Below are positions 32,345-41,053 of a stretch of DNA of 64,000 nt, piece after piece. A program made the translations under genes and the position numbers. Source of the DNA: JBFEYJ01 sp041563315. Lineage in GTDB: Bacteria > Pseudomonadota > Gammaproteobacteria > Thiohalomonadales > Thiohalomonadaceae. Where the stretch lies: contig JBFFNE010000003.1 in assembly GCA_041563315.1 (NCBI GenBank), positions 1 through 64,000 of the forward strand. Reading direction: 5' to 3'. Position 1 is the stretch's first letter. Each line of letters starts with the position of its first letter. Below the pieces are notes generated by a model. It was not told the DNA's origin and ran no database searches. It was given only the letters and a program-made list of their open reading frames with translations.

Positions 32345-33166
32345 ATGGTAAGCGGCATGAATGACGCTCAGCAGCAATCCGTACCGGTGGTTCCGGCGAC
32401 ACCAGCGCTTGCCGAGGCCGCGCAAAGGATCGCCAGCCACTGGGGCCTGACCTATGCTGAAAGCTCCCCAGCTTTATTTCAGCTTCAACTGACCGATAAG
32501 CGACTCGAATTGATCCAGAGCGGCGAGGATGCACCCGGTGCCGTTTATGTCGATTTTGTCACGGGAGCCGTGGCCCATCGACGACGTTTTGGTGGTGGGC
32601 GCGGCCAGAGTATTGCCAAGGCGGTGGGGCTCAAGGGCGGGGCGAACCCGACAGTGCTCGATGCCACCGGTGGCTTGGGACGTGATGCCTTTGTATTAGC
32701 CTCCCTGGGTTGCCGCGTGACCCTGTTGGAGCGCTCACCGGTGGTGGCGGCATTACTGGAGGACGGCGTTAGGCGTGCTATGGCCGATACCGAGATCGGC
32801 AGCTGGGTTGCCGAGCGTCTGCTGCTTATCCATACCGATGCGGTGGTATGGATGGAGGGGCTTGCCGAGGAGGAGTTCCCGGATGTGGTCTATCTCGACC
32901 CGATGTTTCCGCACCGGCGCAAAAACGCCCAGGTGAAAAAGGAGATGGCGCTTTTCCAGCAGTTGGTGGGCAGCGACGAGGATGCGGATCGCCTGTTGCC
33001 CGCAGCGCTACGAGTGGCGCGAAAGCGGGTGGTAGTCAAAAGGCCCGATTATGCACCGGTGCTGGGGGGGGTGAAACCGACAATGGCGATCACCAGCAAG
33101 AAGCACCGTTTTGATGTTTACGTTAAATCAGAGGCGAGATTTGAGGGGATGGGGGAGAGGGCTTGA
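32345..33166 (+). CDS. rsmJ: RsmJ, 16S rRNA (guanine1516-N2)-methyltransferase
   Basis: A 273-residue SAM-dependent methyltransferase that modifies G1516 of 16S rRNA. Visible are DFVTGAVAHRRRFGGGRGQ, the SAM loop LDATGGLGRDAFVLASLG, and the catalytic-region YLDPMFPHRRKNAQVKKEM, which is specific to RsmJ. The ATG at 32345 directly follows the stop of the SpmAB gene; a second ATG at 32357 would give MNDAQQQ and is equally possible. Confidence 0.94.
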   Translation: MVSGMNDAQQQSVPVVPATPALAEAAQRIASHWGLTYAESSPALFQLQLTDKRLELIQSGEDAPGAVYVDFVTGAVAHRRRFGGGRGQSIAKAVGLKGGANPTVLDATGGLGRDAFVLASLGCRVTLLERSPVVAALLEDGVRRAMADTEIGSWVAERLLLIHTDAVVWMEGLAEEEFPDVVYLDPMFPHRRKNAQVKKEMALFQQLVGSDEDADRLLPAALRVARKRVVVKRPDYAPVLGGVKPTMAITSKKHRFDVYVKSEARFEGMGERA

Positions 33167-33709
33167 GGGCGCTGCGCGCATGCAACGTCAGACTCTCGCC
33201 AAGCTGCAAAGAAAATAGAACAAAAAGTGTGGTTAGAGCCACCTGGCAGGGTGTACCTGCCCTCAATTTAACGAATACTGTCTGTCTGTCTGGCGGGGGA
33301 GGGGGGAAGTGGTGTTTCGGCTAAAGATAGTGGCGTAGTGGCTATTAATCCAAAGCGGCCGATCAGTCTGTTGCCTCTGGTTGTTGGGGAAATGGCCCGT
33401 AACGCGGATCCACTTTCCTTCTGCTACAGTTGAGGTGAAGCGTGTATCAGCGTCCCAGAACGCGACAATGTTTCTACCGGGGCATCGCGAACGAAACGGC
33501 GATGGTGGCAAGGGGCCCGGTTTGTGCCTGGGAACGACTGCTGGTTGCCGGTTTAGACACGGATGCATTGGCAAGCAGTGTCCGCAGGGTCAACAGTAAT
33601 CAGTAAAGGGCGTACGCATTCCATTGACTTGATGGTGTTTCATTTAATGAAGTGATCCTAGTCCAACAAGCTGAGACTCATATTTAAAATCGGTAGGGTA
33701 GGAGGAACC
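33167..33709. other. Gene-free region before the aldolase gene
   Basis: A 543-base gap. It contains a hairpin GGCAGG-GTGTA-CCTGCC (33245-33261) that may end rsmJ transcription, a CTGTCTGTCTG stretch at about 33278, and G-rich text, but no supported gene. A GTAGGGTAGGAGGAACC site precedes the aldolase. Confidence 0.45.
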
Positions 33710-34759
33710 ATGGGTGATATTGCCACGTTACTGGCCGAAGAGGCCGAGGACCTGCTTGGTCATAGCTGCAAGGGTATCCCAAAATCGATGCTGCATCTTC
33801 CCGGAGAGGACTATGTCAGCCGGGTAATGGCGGAAAAGGACCGCAGCCCGGCCGTGTTGCGTAACATGCAGCTGTTGTTCAATACCGGACGTCTGTCCGG
33901 TACAGGGTACCTTTCTATTTTGCCGGTGGACCAGGGGGTGGAGCACTCGGCGGGAGCCTCCTTTGCCCCCAACCCGGCCTTCTTCGACCCGGGCAGTATC
34001 TGCGAGCTGGCCATGGAGGGAGGCTGCAATGCGGTCGCCTCAACCCTCGGTGTGCTCGGCTCGGTGGCCCGAAGTTATGCCCACCGTATCCCTTTCATTG
34101 CCAAGATCAACCACAACGAGTTGCTCACCTATCCCAATATCTACGACCAGACCCTGTTTGGCTCGGTCGATCAGGCCTTCGAACTGGGGGCTGTTGCCGT
34201 GGGGGCAACCATCTATTTTGGTTCCCAGGAGTCGCGGCGGCAGATACAGGAGGTCAGCGCAGCCTTTGCTCACGCCCATGAGCTGGGCATGGTCACTGTA
34301 CTGTGGGCCTATTTGCGCAATAGCAGCTTCAAGCATGAAGGGGTCGATTATCACACCAGTGCCGATCTCACCGGCCAGGGTAATCACCTGGCGGCGACGT
34401 TAAATGCAGACATCATCAAACAGAAGCAGGCGACGAACAATGGTGGCTACAATGCCATCGGTTTCGGTAAGACCCACCCCAAGGTCTATGACACACTGAC
34501 CAGTGATCACCCTATCGACCTGGTACGCTACCAGGTAGCAAACTGTTATATGGGGCGGGTGGGGATGATTAACTCGGGCGGCCCCTCTGGCAAGGATGAC
34601 CTGCACCAGGCGGTTCGTACCGCCGTGATCAACAAGCGTGCTGGGGGGATGGGGTTGATTTCCGGACGCAAGGCCTTTCAGAAACCGATGAAGGAAGGGG
34701 TGGCGTTACTCAATGCGATCCAGGATGTTTATGCAGACAAAAGCATCGATATTGCTTGA
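33710..34759 (+). CDS. fbaB: Class I fructose-bisphosphate aldolase (DhnA/FbaB type)
   Basis: A 349-residue Schiff-base aldolase of the archaeal/bacterial DhnA type, cleaving or forming fructose 1,6-bisphosphate. Visible are ILPVDQGVEHSAGASF, FIAKINHNELLTYPN, VGATIYFGSQES and the phosphate-binding end MINSGGPSGKDDL with RAGGMGLISGRKAFQ. It has a strong AGGAGGAACC site. In an autotroph it probably serves the Calvin cycle and gluconeogenesis. A downstream 14-codon frame is too short to call. Confidence 0.92.
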   Translation: MGDIATLLAEEAEDLLGHSCKGIPKSMLHLPGEDYVSRVMAEKDRSPAVLRNMQLLFNTGRLSGTGYLSILPVDQGVEHSAGASFAPNPAFFDPGSICELAMEGGCNAVASTLGVLGSVARSYAHRIPFIAKINHNELLTYPNIYDQTLFGSVDQAFELGAVAVGATIYFGSQESRRQIQEVSAAFAHAHELGMVTVLWAYLRNSSFKHEGVDYHTSADLTGQGNHLAATLNADIIKQKQATNNGGYNAIGFGKTHPKVYDTLTSDHPIDLVRYQVANCYMGRVGMINSGGPSGKDDLHQAVRTAVINKRAGGMGLISGRKAFQKPMKEGVALLNAIQDVYADKSIDIA

Positions 34760-34887
34760 GAAAGGCAGGACCGAGATATGAATTACAGTTACAAGATGGA
34801 GCGGCGCCCCTGCTACGATTAGCTTAAGTTATCCCCTGTGAGACTTCAGTATCGCGGGGTGGGAGGCAACAATCCTCGTCCCTGAAC

Positions 34888-35232
34888 TTAGAGATGAAGC
34901 GTAGGGGTCTCCAGCACTCGCTGGATCTCATCCAGGACCTTCGTCAACTTTTCTGCGTAGCTCTCTTTCTCGCCCCGATTAAGGCACGACTCCATGGCCT
35001 CGGCCGCTGTCTTGAGAGCCGGTACCCCACAGTAGGTCGCAGAGCCATTGAGTTTGTGGACCGCTTCCAGCAGCGAATACAGATCGCCTTCACCGTAGAG
35101 ACTGGGTAGCTGAATCTGGTACTCGGAAAGCTCATTTTGCAGTAATTGATAGAGATCGCGGGCCAGTTCAACATTCCCGCCTGCCCGCTTCAGTGCCAAC
35201 TGTTCATCAATAGCACAGGGTGCAGAACTCAT
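34888..35232 (-). CDS. Stand-alone HPt phosphotransfer protein
   Basis: A 114-residue HPt-domain protein. The four-helix bundle carries the phosphorylatable histidine in AVHKLNGSATYCGVPAL (about residue 59), the pattern seen in BarA- and ArcB-type HPt modules. The ATG at 35232 has a GGAGGAAC site; an upstream in-frame start lacks one. No kinase or receiver lies next to it, so its partner must be elsewhere, possibly a hybrid kinase. It is separately transcribed, divergent from cysM. Confidence 0.82.
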   Translation of the reverse strand: MSSAPCAIDEQLALKRAGGNVELARDLYQLLQNELSEYQIQLPSLYGEGDLYSLLEAVHKLNGSATYCGVPALKTAAEAMESCLNRGEKESYAEKLTKVLDEIQRVLETPTLHL

Positions 35233-35351
35233 CCGTGTGTTCCTCCATAACGAAATATTATCCATAAACTCTACTTGCAATCGTCATTGTTGACAAGCCC
35301 GTTTATAATCAGGGTTCGCGTAACGAGATATTGGCGATTATAGGCATCCTC

Positions 35352-36245
35352 ATGACATTTCCCACCATCGAATCATTCGTCGGCAACACGCCTCTAGTGC
35401 GCCTGCAGCGTCTGCCTGGCGAAACCTCCAACACCCTTCTGGTGAAGCTGGAAGGCAACAATCCAGCCGGTTCAGTCAAGGACCGCCCGGCTCTGTCGAT
35501 GATCCAGCACGCCGAGGCGCGGGGCGAGATCAAGCCGGGTGACACCCTTATTGAAGCCACCTCTGGCAATACCGGTATCGCCCTCGCCATGGCCGCGGCG
35601 ATCAAGGGGTACAACATGGTGCTGATCATGCCGGATAATATGAGCGTCGAGCGCCGCGCCTCGATGCGTGCCTACGGCGCTGAGATTATCCTGGTGACCC
35701 GCGAGCAGAGCATGGAGGGGGCTCGCGACTTGGCTCTGCAGATGCAGGCCGAGGGCAAGGGTAAGGTGCTCGACCAGTTCTCAAACCCGGACAATCCGCT
35801 AGCGCACTATGAAACCACCGGCCCCGAGATCTGGCGCGACAGCGAGCGCAAGGTGACCCATTTCGTCAGCGCCATGGGCACTACCGGCACCATCATGGGC
35901 ACCTCACGTTATCTCAAGGAGGTGAATCCTGCGATCCAGATCGTTGGCGTTCAGCCGGAAGAAGGCGCCAGTATCCCCGGCATCCGCCGCTGGCCGAAGG
36001 AGTACCTGCCGAGTATTTTTGAGGCGAGCCGTGTGGATCGCACTATCGATATTAGCCAGCAGGCGGCGGAGGAGACCACCCGTCGGCTTGCGGCCGAGGA
36101 GGGGATCTTTTGCGGCATCTCTTCTGGCGGTGCCGTTGCCGCCGCGCTGAAGCTTTCCAGTGAGGTTGAAAACGCCGTGATAGTCGCCATCATCTGCGAC
36201 CGTGGCGACCGCTACCTCTCTACCGGGGTGTTTCCCGTCGAATAA
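35352..36245 (+). CDS. cysM: CysM, cysteine synthase B
   Basis: A 297-residue PLP enzyme making cysteine (or S-sulfocysteine) from O-acetylserine and sulfide or thiosulfate. Marks are VGNTPLVRLQRL, the PLP lysine in NPAGSVKDRPA, the phosphate loop EATSGNTGIALA and GISSGGAVAAALKL. The KDRPA text and short length are typical of CysM rather than CysK. The start at 35352 begins MTFPTIESFVGNTPL, as in the family. Use of thiosulfate would suit a sulfur oxidiser. Confidence 0.93.
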   Translation: MTFPTIESFVGNTPLVRLQRLPGETSNTLLVKLEGNNPAGSVKDRPALSMIQHAEARGEIKPGDTLIEATSGNTGIALAMAAAIKGYNMVLIMPDNMSVERRASMRAYGAEIILVTREQSMEGARDLALQMQAEGKGKVLDQFSNPDNPLAHYETTGPEIWRDSERKVTHFVSAMGTTGTIMGTSRYLKEVNPAIQIVGVQPEEGASIPGIRRWPKEYLPSIFEASRVDRTIDISQQAAEETTRRLAAEEGIFCGISSGGAVAAALKLSSEVENAVIVAIICDRGDRYLSTGVFPVE

Positions 36246-36334
36246 TGGACTTTAGCTCATGAGGAAGTGCACGCAGGAAATAACAGGGAACAGAGTGGAG
36301 TGGCACTGACTTAACCAATCAGTAAACCGATGCT

Positions 36335-36365
36335 GTCATTCCGGCGTGCCTTTGGCGGGAATGAC
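36335..36365. repeat. GTCATTCC...GGAATGAC palindrome
   Basis: GTCATTCC (36335-36342) and GGAATGAC (36358-36365) are perfect reverse complements with a GC-rich inner loop. This is the widespread GTCATTCCGGCG...CGGGAATGAC intergenic palindrome of proteobacteria. It could serve as the cysM terminator. Confidence 0.65.
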
Positions 36366-36530
36366 GAAGTAATATGGCGGGTTTTCTTAAGTGAGTGTCA
36401 TTCGGAACAGAGTGCTTTATGTTCTCTGGGGCACGCGTGATTTCACACTCCACCATTGCCTCTGAACTGAAGTTTGTGGAAACAGGCGGGCTCGAATCCC
36501 GCCATTTGCTGTAAAAGGTTATCACTAAGC

Positions 36531-37862
36531 ATGTCAAAACGACGCAGACGTCCAAAACTGCCCACCGAACTGGTCAGGGCAGTCATAGAAGACCTTTCCC
36601 ATGATGGCAGGGGTGTCACCCACATCGACGGCAAGACGGTGTTTGTCGAGGGTGCTCTGAAGGGGGAAGAGGTCAGTTTTCTCTATGCGGAAAAAAAACG
36701 CAGCTATGATGTCGGCGTAGCACAGGATATCCACACGGCTGCACCGGAGCGGGTCGAGCCGAAATGCACTGTCTTTGGTGTGTGTGGTGGCTGTGCCCTG
36801 CAGCACATGGAGGCAGGTGCGCAGATCCACGCCAAGCAGGAAGTGCTGCTGGAGAACTTCGAGCGCATCGGCAAGGTCACCCCGAAGGAGGTCCTGCCGC
36901 CCCTGACCGGTTCCCATTGGGGTTACCGGCGCAAGGCACGCATGGGCGTGCGTTTTGTAGAGAAGAAGGGAAGGGTGTTGATTGGTTTTCGAGAAAAGCG
37001 CAAGCCCTATATCTGCGATATGCACCGCTGTGAGGTGCTGCACCCTTCCGTCGGGGAGCATCTGGATGAACTCAGTGAACTCATCGGCAGTCTTGAGGCC
37101 CGAGACCGCATTGCCCAGATCGAGGTCGCCGTGGATGACACGCAGACCGCCCTGGTGTTTCGCAATCTCAAGCCGCTCACCGGCGGCGACAAGGAAAAAC
37201 TGATCGTCTTTGCCAAGGCCAATGGCTATTGCTTCTTTCTCCAACCGGCCGGCCCGGACAGCGTAGAACCGTTATGGCCGGAGCAGATTCAGCTCAGCTA
37301 CGCGCTGCCGGAGTTTGAGGTCCATTTCAATTTCACCCCCACCGGCTTTACCCAGGTCAACACCGACATTAACCGCAAGATGGTGCCCTATGCCATCGAC
37401 ATGCTCGAGGTGAGGCCGGATGAGCGGGTGCTCGATCTTTTCTGCGGCATCGGCAACTTCACCCTGCCGCTGGCGCGCCGCGCCAGGGAGGTGGTCGGGG
37501 TGGAAGGACTTGAGGAGCTGGTCCAACGGGCGCGGCAAAATGCCGCGCTGAACGGGATCGGGAACGTCGAGTTTCACACCGCCGATCTCGCCAAAGAGGT
37601 GGAGCTGCTACCGTGGTGGTCCCAGGGCTTCGACAAGGTGCTGCTCGATCCGGCACGCGACGGCGCCATGGAAGCGATCCCGCATATTGCCAAACTGGGC
37701 GTGAAGCGCATCGTTTACGTCTCCTGCAGCCCGGCCACCCTGGCGCGCGATGCCGGCTTGCTGGTCAATGAATACGGCTACACCCTGGAGAAGGCGGGGG
37801 TGATGGATATGTTTCCGCATACGGTGCATGTGGAGTCGATTGCGTTGTTTACGAAGAAATAA
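36531..37862 (+). CDS. rlmD: RlmD, 23S rRNA (uracil1939-C5)-methyltransferase
   Basis: A 443-residue RNA m5U methyltransferase. An N-terminal TRAM domain (VIEDLSHDGRGVTHIDG) is followed by a [4Fe-4S] cysteine group CTVFGVCGGCALQHM (near residue 80), the SAM motif LDLFCGIGNFTLPLA (about 303), and the catalytic cysteine in YVSCSPATLARD. The ATG at 36531 begins MSKRRRRPKLP; a longer frame upstream lacks family similarity. Confidence 0.95.
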   Translation: MSKRRRRPKLPTELVRAVIEDLSHDGRGVTHIDGKTVFVEGALKGEEVSFLYAEKKRSYDVGVAQDIHTAAPERVEPKCTVFGVCGGCALQHMEAGAQIHAKQEVLLENFERIGKVTPKEVLPPLTGSHWGYRRKARMGVRFVEKKGRVLIGFREKRKPYICDMHRCEVLHPSVGEHLDELSELIGSLEARDRIAQIEVAVDDTQTALVFRNLKPLTGGDKEKLIVFAKANGYCFFLQPAGPDSVEPLWPEQIQLSYALPEFEVHFNFTPTGFTQVNTDINRKMVPYAIDMLEVRPDERVLDLFCGIGNFTLPLARRAREVVGVEGLEELVQRARQNAALNGIGNVEFHTADLAKEVELLPWWSQGFDKVLLDPARDGAMEAIPHIAKLGVKRIVYVSCSPATLARDAGLLVNEYGYTLEKAGVMDMFPHTVHVESIALFTKK

Positions 37863-37929
37863 CGCTGTACGTATTGTTTGTGTCGCTATCGCGACGGGTT
37901 GATTGGATGCGGGGGGGTCCCCCGTGCGC

Positions 37930-38044
37930 AGGTCACTTCCTCTTGTGCGGCCAAAAGAAAGTAACCAAAGAGAAGGCCGCCCTTATGCATCGCCCTGCGG
38001 GTCCCCTGTGCTTCTCGCTCCGGGAGGGTCCGCCAGACGGGCCT
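37930..38044. repeat. Dispersed CCAAAAGAAAGTAACCAAAG-type repeat
   Basis: The stretch with GGCCAAAAGAAAGTAACC at 37949-37966, followed by AAAGAGAAGGCCGCCC and GC-rich text, matches a well-known intergenic repeat of gammaproteobacteria that is often mis-annotated as a short protein (CGQKKVTKEKAAL). It joins directly to the hydrolase remnant that follows. Confidence 0.65.
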
Positions 38045-38233
38045 TCCGTGCCGGTGCTTTATCTCAAAGCAAGCAGGGACAGGTTAATTCCAGTGGATAC
38101 TGCTGAACAGGTGATGCATTTTGTTAAAAACGGGCAAATCATCGAACTGGATGGGCCTCATCTGTTGCTCCAGGAGAATTCTGATTCTGCAGCCAGGATT
38201 GTGGCTTCATTCATTGAAGAATTGAAATGTTGA
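38045..38233 (+). pseudogene. C-terminal remnant of an alpha/beta hydrolase
   Basis: About 60 codons encode VPVLYLKASRDRLIPVDTAE, then QVMHFVKNG, IELDGPHLLLQENSDSAARI and VASFIEELKC. This is the usual end of an alpha/beta hydrolase, with the aspartate and histidine (SRDRL, DGPHLLLQ) of the triad. The nucleophile and the first two thirds are absent, and the open frame upstream is repeat sequence. The gene looks cut by the repeat insertion or by a deletion. It ends 10 bases before the next gene. Confidence 0.72.
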
Positions 38234-38243
38234 GCGTTAATTT

Positions 38244-38624
38244 ATGTCTACTCCCGTACTTTTTTCACTCATCGAATCCCCCCACCACCCGAACCTCTCG
38301 GCCCTGTTTGCGCGCCTCGGTTTCGAAGAGGTGCAGTTGACCTCCACCCGTAAGGCGGTAAGTCAGCTGAAAAAACAGGTGCCGGATGTGGTGGTGGCCG
38401 ATTTTGTCTACGGTTACAGCAACAATTACAGTGGAGTTCACATCAGCAATCTGGATGTATTCTTGATGAGCATGCCGAAATTTTCGCCTCAGGCCAGTGT
38501 CATCGTGCTGGCCGCTCCGGTTGAGATGGAGTATGCGCAAAAAATGCAGGATATTTTTCCCATAAAGGCAATTCTGCCATTTACGGTTGCCGAACAGGAA
38601 CTGGAGTCCTTGCTGTCGAGCTAA
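38244..38624 (+). CDS. Conserved hypothetical protein (receiver-like size)
   Basis: A 126-residue protein I do not recognise. Alternating strands and helices (MSTPVLFSLIE, VPDVVVADFVYGY, ASVIVLAAPVEMEYAQKM, IKAILPFTVAEQELESLL) recall a CheY-like alpha/beta fold with a DFVYG segment where receivers have the phosphorylated aspartate, but the set of receiver residues is incomplete. It follows the hydrolase remnant closely and may once have been in its operon. Confidence 0.6.
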   Translation: MSTPVLFSLIESPHHPNLSALFARLGFEEVQLTSTRKAVSQLKKQVPDVVVADFVYGYSNNYSGVHISNLDVFLMSMPKFSPQASVIVLAAPVEMEYAQKMQDIFPIKAILPFTVAEQELESLLSS

Positions 38625-38688
38625 TAAAGCAGAGGAATGCGGCTGTGGTTTTCACTCACCAAATAATACAGGCAAGAGAACGTATGTA

Positions 38689-39396
38689 ATGGGTGTCCAG
38701 AACATCCGGGAACGGCTCAATCAACTGGCTGACCCGCAGCAAGCCGTAAACTTGCAGCGTTTTTTTAAAACCGGTTCCGGTGATTACGGTGAAGGGGACC
38801 GGTTCCTTGGTCTGCGGGTACCGCAGATACGCAAGCTGGTAAAGGATTTTGCCACGATGCAGCTCAAGGATATCCAGCGGTTGCTGCGTTCCGAGTTTCA
38901 TGAGGAGCGCCTGCTGGCCCTGTTACTCATGGTGCAGCGCTTTCAGCACGGTGATACGCAAGAAAGGGAGAGCCTGTACCGCCGTTACCTCGCCTCGACC
39001 CGCTATATCAACAACTGGGATCTGGTCGATGCCTCGGCGGAACACATCGTCGGCGCCTGGCTATTTGATAAGTCCCGGGAGCCCCTCTATAGCTTGGCCC
39101 GCTCTGCCTTTCTGTGGGAGCGGCGTATCGCCATCATCGCGACCTTTCATTTCATCAAACAGGGAGAGTTTGGCGAATCCCTGCAGCTTGCAGAGCATCT
39201 GCTGCAGGACAGCCATGACCTGATCCACAAGGCGGTGGGCTGGATGTTGCGTGAGGTGGGAAAGCGTGACCGGGATGCGGAGGAGGCTTTTCTGCGCAAG
39301 CACTATCGGCAAATGCCACGCACCATGTTGCGCTATGCCATAGAGCGCTTTCCTGAGAACCTGCGCCAGGCCTACCTCAAGGGGAGAATCGATTAA
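38689..39396 (+). CDS. AlkD-like DNA alkylation repair protein
   Basis: A 235-residue all-helical HEAT-like protein of the AlkD family, DNA glycosylases for N3- and N7-alkylpurines. Marks are GDRFLGLRVPQIRKLVKDF, EERLLALLLMVQRF, the NNWDLVDASAEHIVGAWL segment with the conserved tryptophan and aspartate, and DLIHKAVGWMLREVGKRD. The ATG at 38689 starts MGVQNIRERLN as in the family. It converges on the cupin gene with only 2 bases between stops. Confidence 0.9.
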   Translation: MGVQNIRERLNQLADPQQAVNLQRFFKTGSGDYGEGDRFLGLRVPQIRKLVKDFATMQLKDIQRLLRSEFHEERLLALLLMVQRFQHGDTQERESLYRRYLASTRYINNWDLVDASAEHIVGAWLFDKSREPLYSLARSAFLWERRIAIIATFHFIKQGEFGESLQLAEHLLQDSHDLIHKAVGWMLREVGKRDRDAEEAFLRKHYRQMPRTMLRYAIERFPENLRQAYLKGRID

Positions 39397-39398
39397 TG

Positions 39399-39764
39399 CT
39401 ACAACGACACCAGCTCGGTGTCCTCGTGGGAGTAGGGCGGTGTGCAGCAGCAGAGGATCTTCAGAGGCTCCTTTCCGTAGTTCTCTACCGCGTGCGGCAT
39501 ACCTGGAGGAATGGCGATGGTATCGCCGGGACGGATCTCAAACTTTTTTTCGCCCAGCTGCATCACTCCGTGCCCTGAGGTGATGTGGTAGATTTCTTCG
39601 CTGCTGTGATGCCGATGCAGTATGCTCTGTTTTCCTGCCGGCACGATGGCTTCAGCCAGACTCTGGTTCTGGTTGCCGTGAATGGATGGGTGAAGGAGTT
39701 CCCTGATCTCCGAACCGTCTTTAGTGATGTAGGGAGATATTTCCTGGTAACGGCTTTTTATCAT
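39399..39764 (-). CDS. Small cupin-domain protein
   Basis: A 121-residue single-domain cupin. The metal-binding motifs are GKQSILHRHHSSEEIYHITSG cut as LHRHHSSEEIYHITSG (about residues 49-64) and PGDTIAIPPGMPHAVEN (about 78-94). It could be a mannose-6-phosphate isomerase-like or sugar-binding cupin; the substrate cannot be read. It is monocistronic and convergent with the AlkD gene. Confidence 0.88.
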   Translation of the reverse strand: MIKSRYQEISPYITKDGSEIRELLHPSIHGNQNQSLAEAIVPAGKQSILHRHHSSEEIYHITSGHGVMQLGEKKFEIRPGDTIAIPPGMPHAVENYGKEPLKILCCCTPPYSHEDTELVSL

Positions 39765-40040
39765 TATGGCCTCGCTGGCTAAGTGGGGCAGCTTAGCGTG
39801 AAATAATGGCGATTGGCAATGTATTGCCAGGTCAGAACAAATTTTTCCGCTAATCCCACTGCTTGATAAGGGTATGGGAGAAATCTGCAGTACTTGCAGG
39901 CACCGCTCTGTTGCTTGATGAGTGCTTTCTTTGCCTTGACCTCTCAGGGGTCGCTATTGTTGTGCCGGAGATTTTATAATTGTCGCAGACTTCGAGACAA
40001 TGCTGGTCTATATACAAGGCCCTCAAGGTAAAGGATATCC

Positions 40041-40526
40041 ATGGCAACAGAGATTGAACGAAAATTCCTGGTCACTTCCGATGCCTGGTACAAGGTGGCC
40101 GATGAAGGCACCTTTTTTCGTCAAGGCTACCTTATCGGTGCAGAGAAGGCCTCAGTGCGGGTGCGTATCGAGGGACGCAAGGCCAACCTCAATATCAAGA
40201 GCGCAACCTTGGGTGTGCGGCGACAGGAGTTTGAGTACGACATTCCCCTAACGGAGGCGGAAGAGATGCTCGATACCCTGTGCGAGCAACCGCAGATCGA
40301 GAAGATTCGCTATCACGTGCCGGTGGGAGCGCATATTTGGGAGGTGGATGTCTTTGCTGGTGACAATGAGGGGCTTATCGTGGCAGAGATCGAACTGACT
40401 GATGAGAATGAGCCCTTCGAACGACCAGCCTGGATCGGCAAAGAGGTCTCGGACGATACCCGTTATTACAATGTCTGTCTCACTCGATATCCCTATAAAG
40501 ACTGGAACCATGGGCAAGATGATTAA
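40041..40526 (+). CDS. CYTH-domain protein (triphosphatase-like)
   Basis: A 161-residue protein made of one CYTH tunnel domain. The family opening EIERKFLVTSDAW is the ExExK-type triphosphate-binding motif, and charged strands follow (SVRVRIEGRKANLNIKSA, AEIELTDENEPFERP). Such proteins hydrolyse inorganic tripolyphosphate. The GGATATCC before the start may serve as a weak binding site. It overlaps the L,D-transpeptidase gene by 17 bases. Confidence 0.92.
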   Translation: MATEIERKFLVTSDAWYKVADEGTFFRQGYLIGAEKASVRVRIEGRKANLNIKSATLGVRRQEFEYDIPLTEAEEMLDTLCEQPQIEKIRYHVPVGAHIWEVDVFAGDNEGLIVAEIELTDENEPFERPAWIGKEVSDDTRYYNVCLTRYPYKDWNHGQDD

Positions 40527-40992
40527 GATTAATCTCGGCCGCCAGCGACTTCAGTTGCTCGTTGATGAGCATGTGGTGATGGACGTCGCCGTCTCAACCG
40601 CTGCCAATGGACCGGGGGAGGCGAATAATAGCGGCTGCACACCGCGGGGATGGCATATTGTACGGGCGATGATTGGGGCAGGTTGTATGGAAAATACCGT
40701 GTTCTGTGGGCGGCGTCCGACGGGCGAGCTCTACTCGCCGGCATTGCGCCTTGCCGAGCCGGGGCGCGACTGGATCTTGACTCGTATCCTCTGGTTAAGC
40801 GGACTGGAGCCCGGCCGCAACCGCTTTGGCAAGGTAGATACGATGCGTCGCTATATATACATTCACGGCACGCCTGACGAGGAGCCGATGGGCGTGGCCC
40901 TATCACACGGCTGTGTCCGCATGCGTAATCGCGATATCATTAAGCTTTTCGAGCAGGTGGAGATCGGTACACGCGTATTGATTGAGGGGTGA
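40510..40992 (+). CDS. L,D-transpeptidase (YkuD) without signal peptide
   Basis: A 160-residue YkuD catalytic domain. The active site is IYIHGTPDEEPMG followed by LSHGCVRMRNRDI with the cysteine nucleophile. The chain begins MGKMIKINLGRQRLQLLVDE, a typical first strand, and no export signal is seen, so it may be cytoplasmic or exported otherwise. It would cross-link or trim peptidoglycan. It is translationally coupled to the CYTH gene, a pairing that recurs in gammaproteobacteria. Confidence 0.87.
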   Translation: MGKMIKINLGRQRLQLLVDEHVVMDVAVSTAANGPGEANNSGCTPRGWHIVRAMIGAGCMENTVFCGRRPTGELYSPALRLAEPGRDWILTRILWLSGLEPGRNRFGKVDTMRRYIYIHGTPDEEPMGVALSHGCVRMRNRDIIKLFEQVEIGTRVLIEG

Positions 40993-41053
40993 AGCGTTTA
41001 GCCGCTACCTCCACGCCGTTTGCTCGACAACCCTACCGATAAGGAATCGATGA

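Noticed and set aside
34779..34823. 14-codon frame with a possible binding site behind the aldolase gene
   Set aside because: Too short to support as a gene from sequence alone; no regulatory role is readable.
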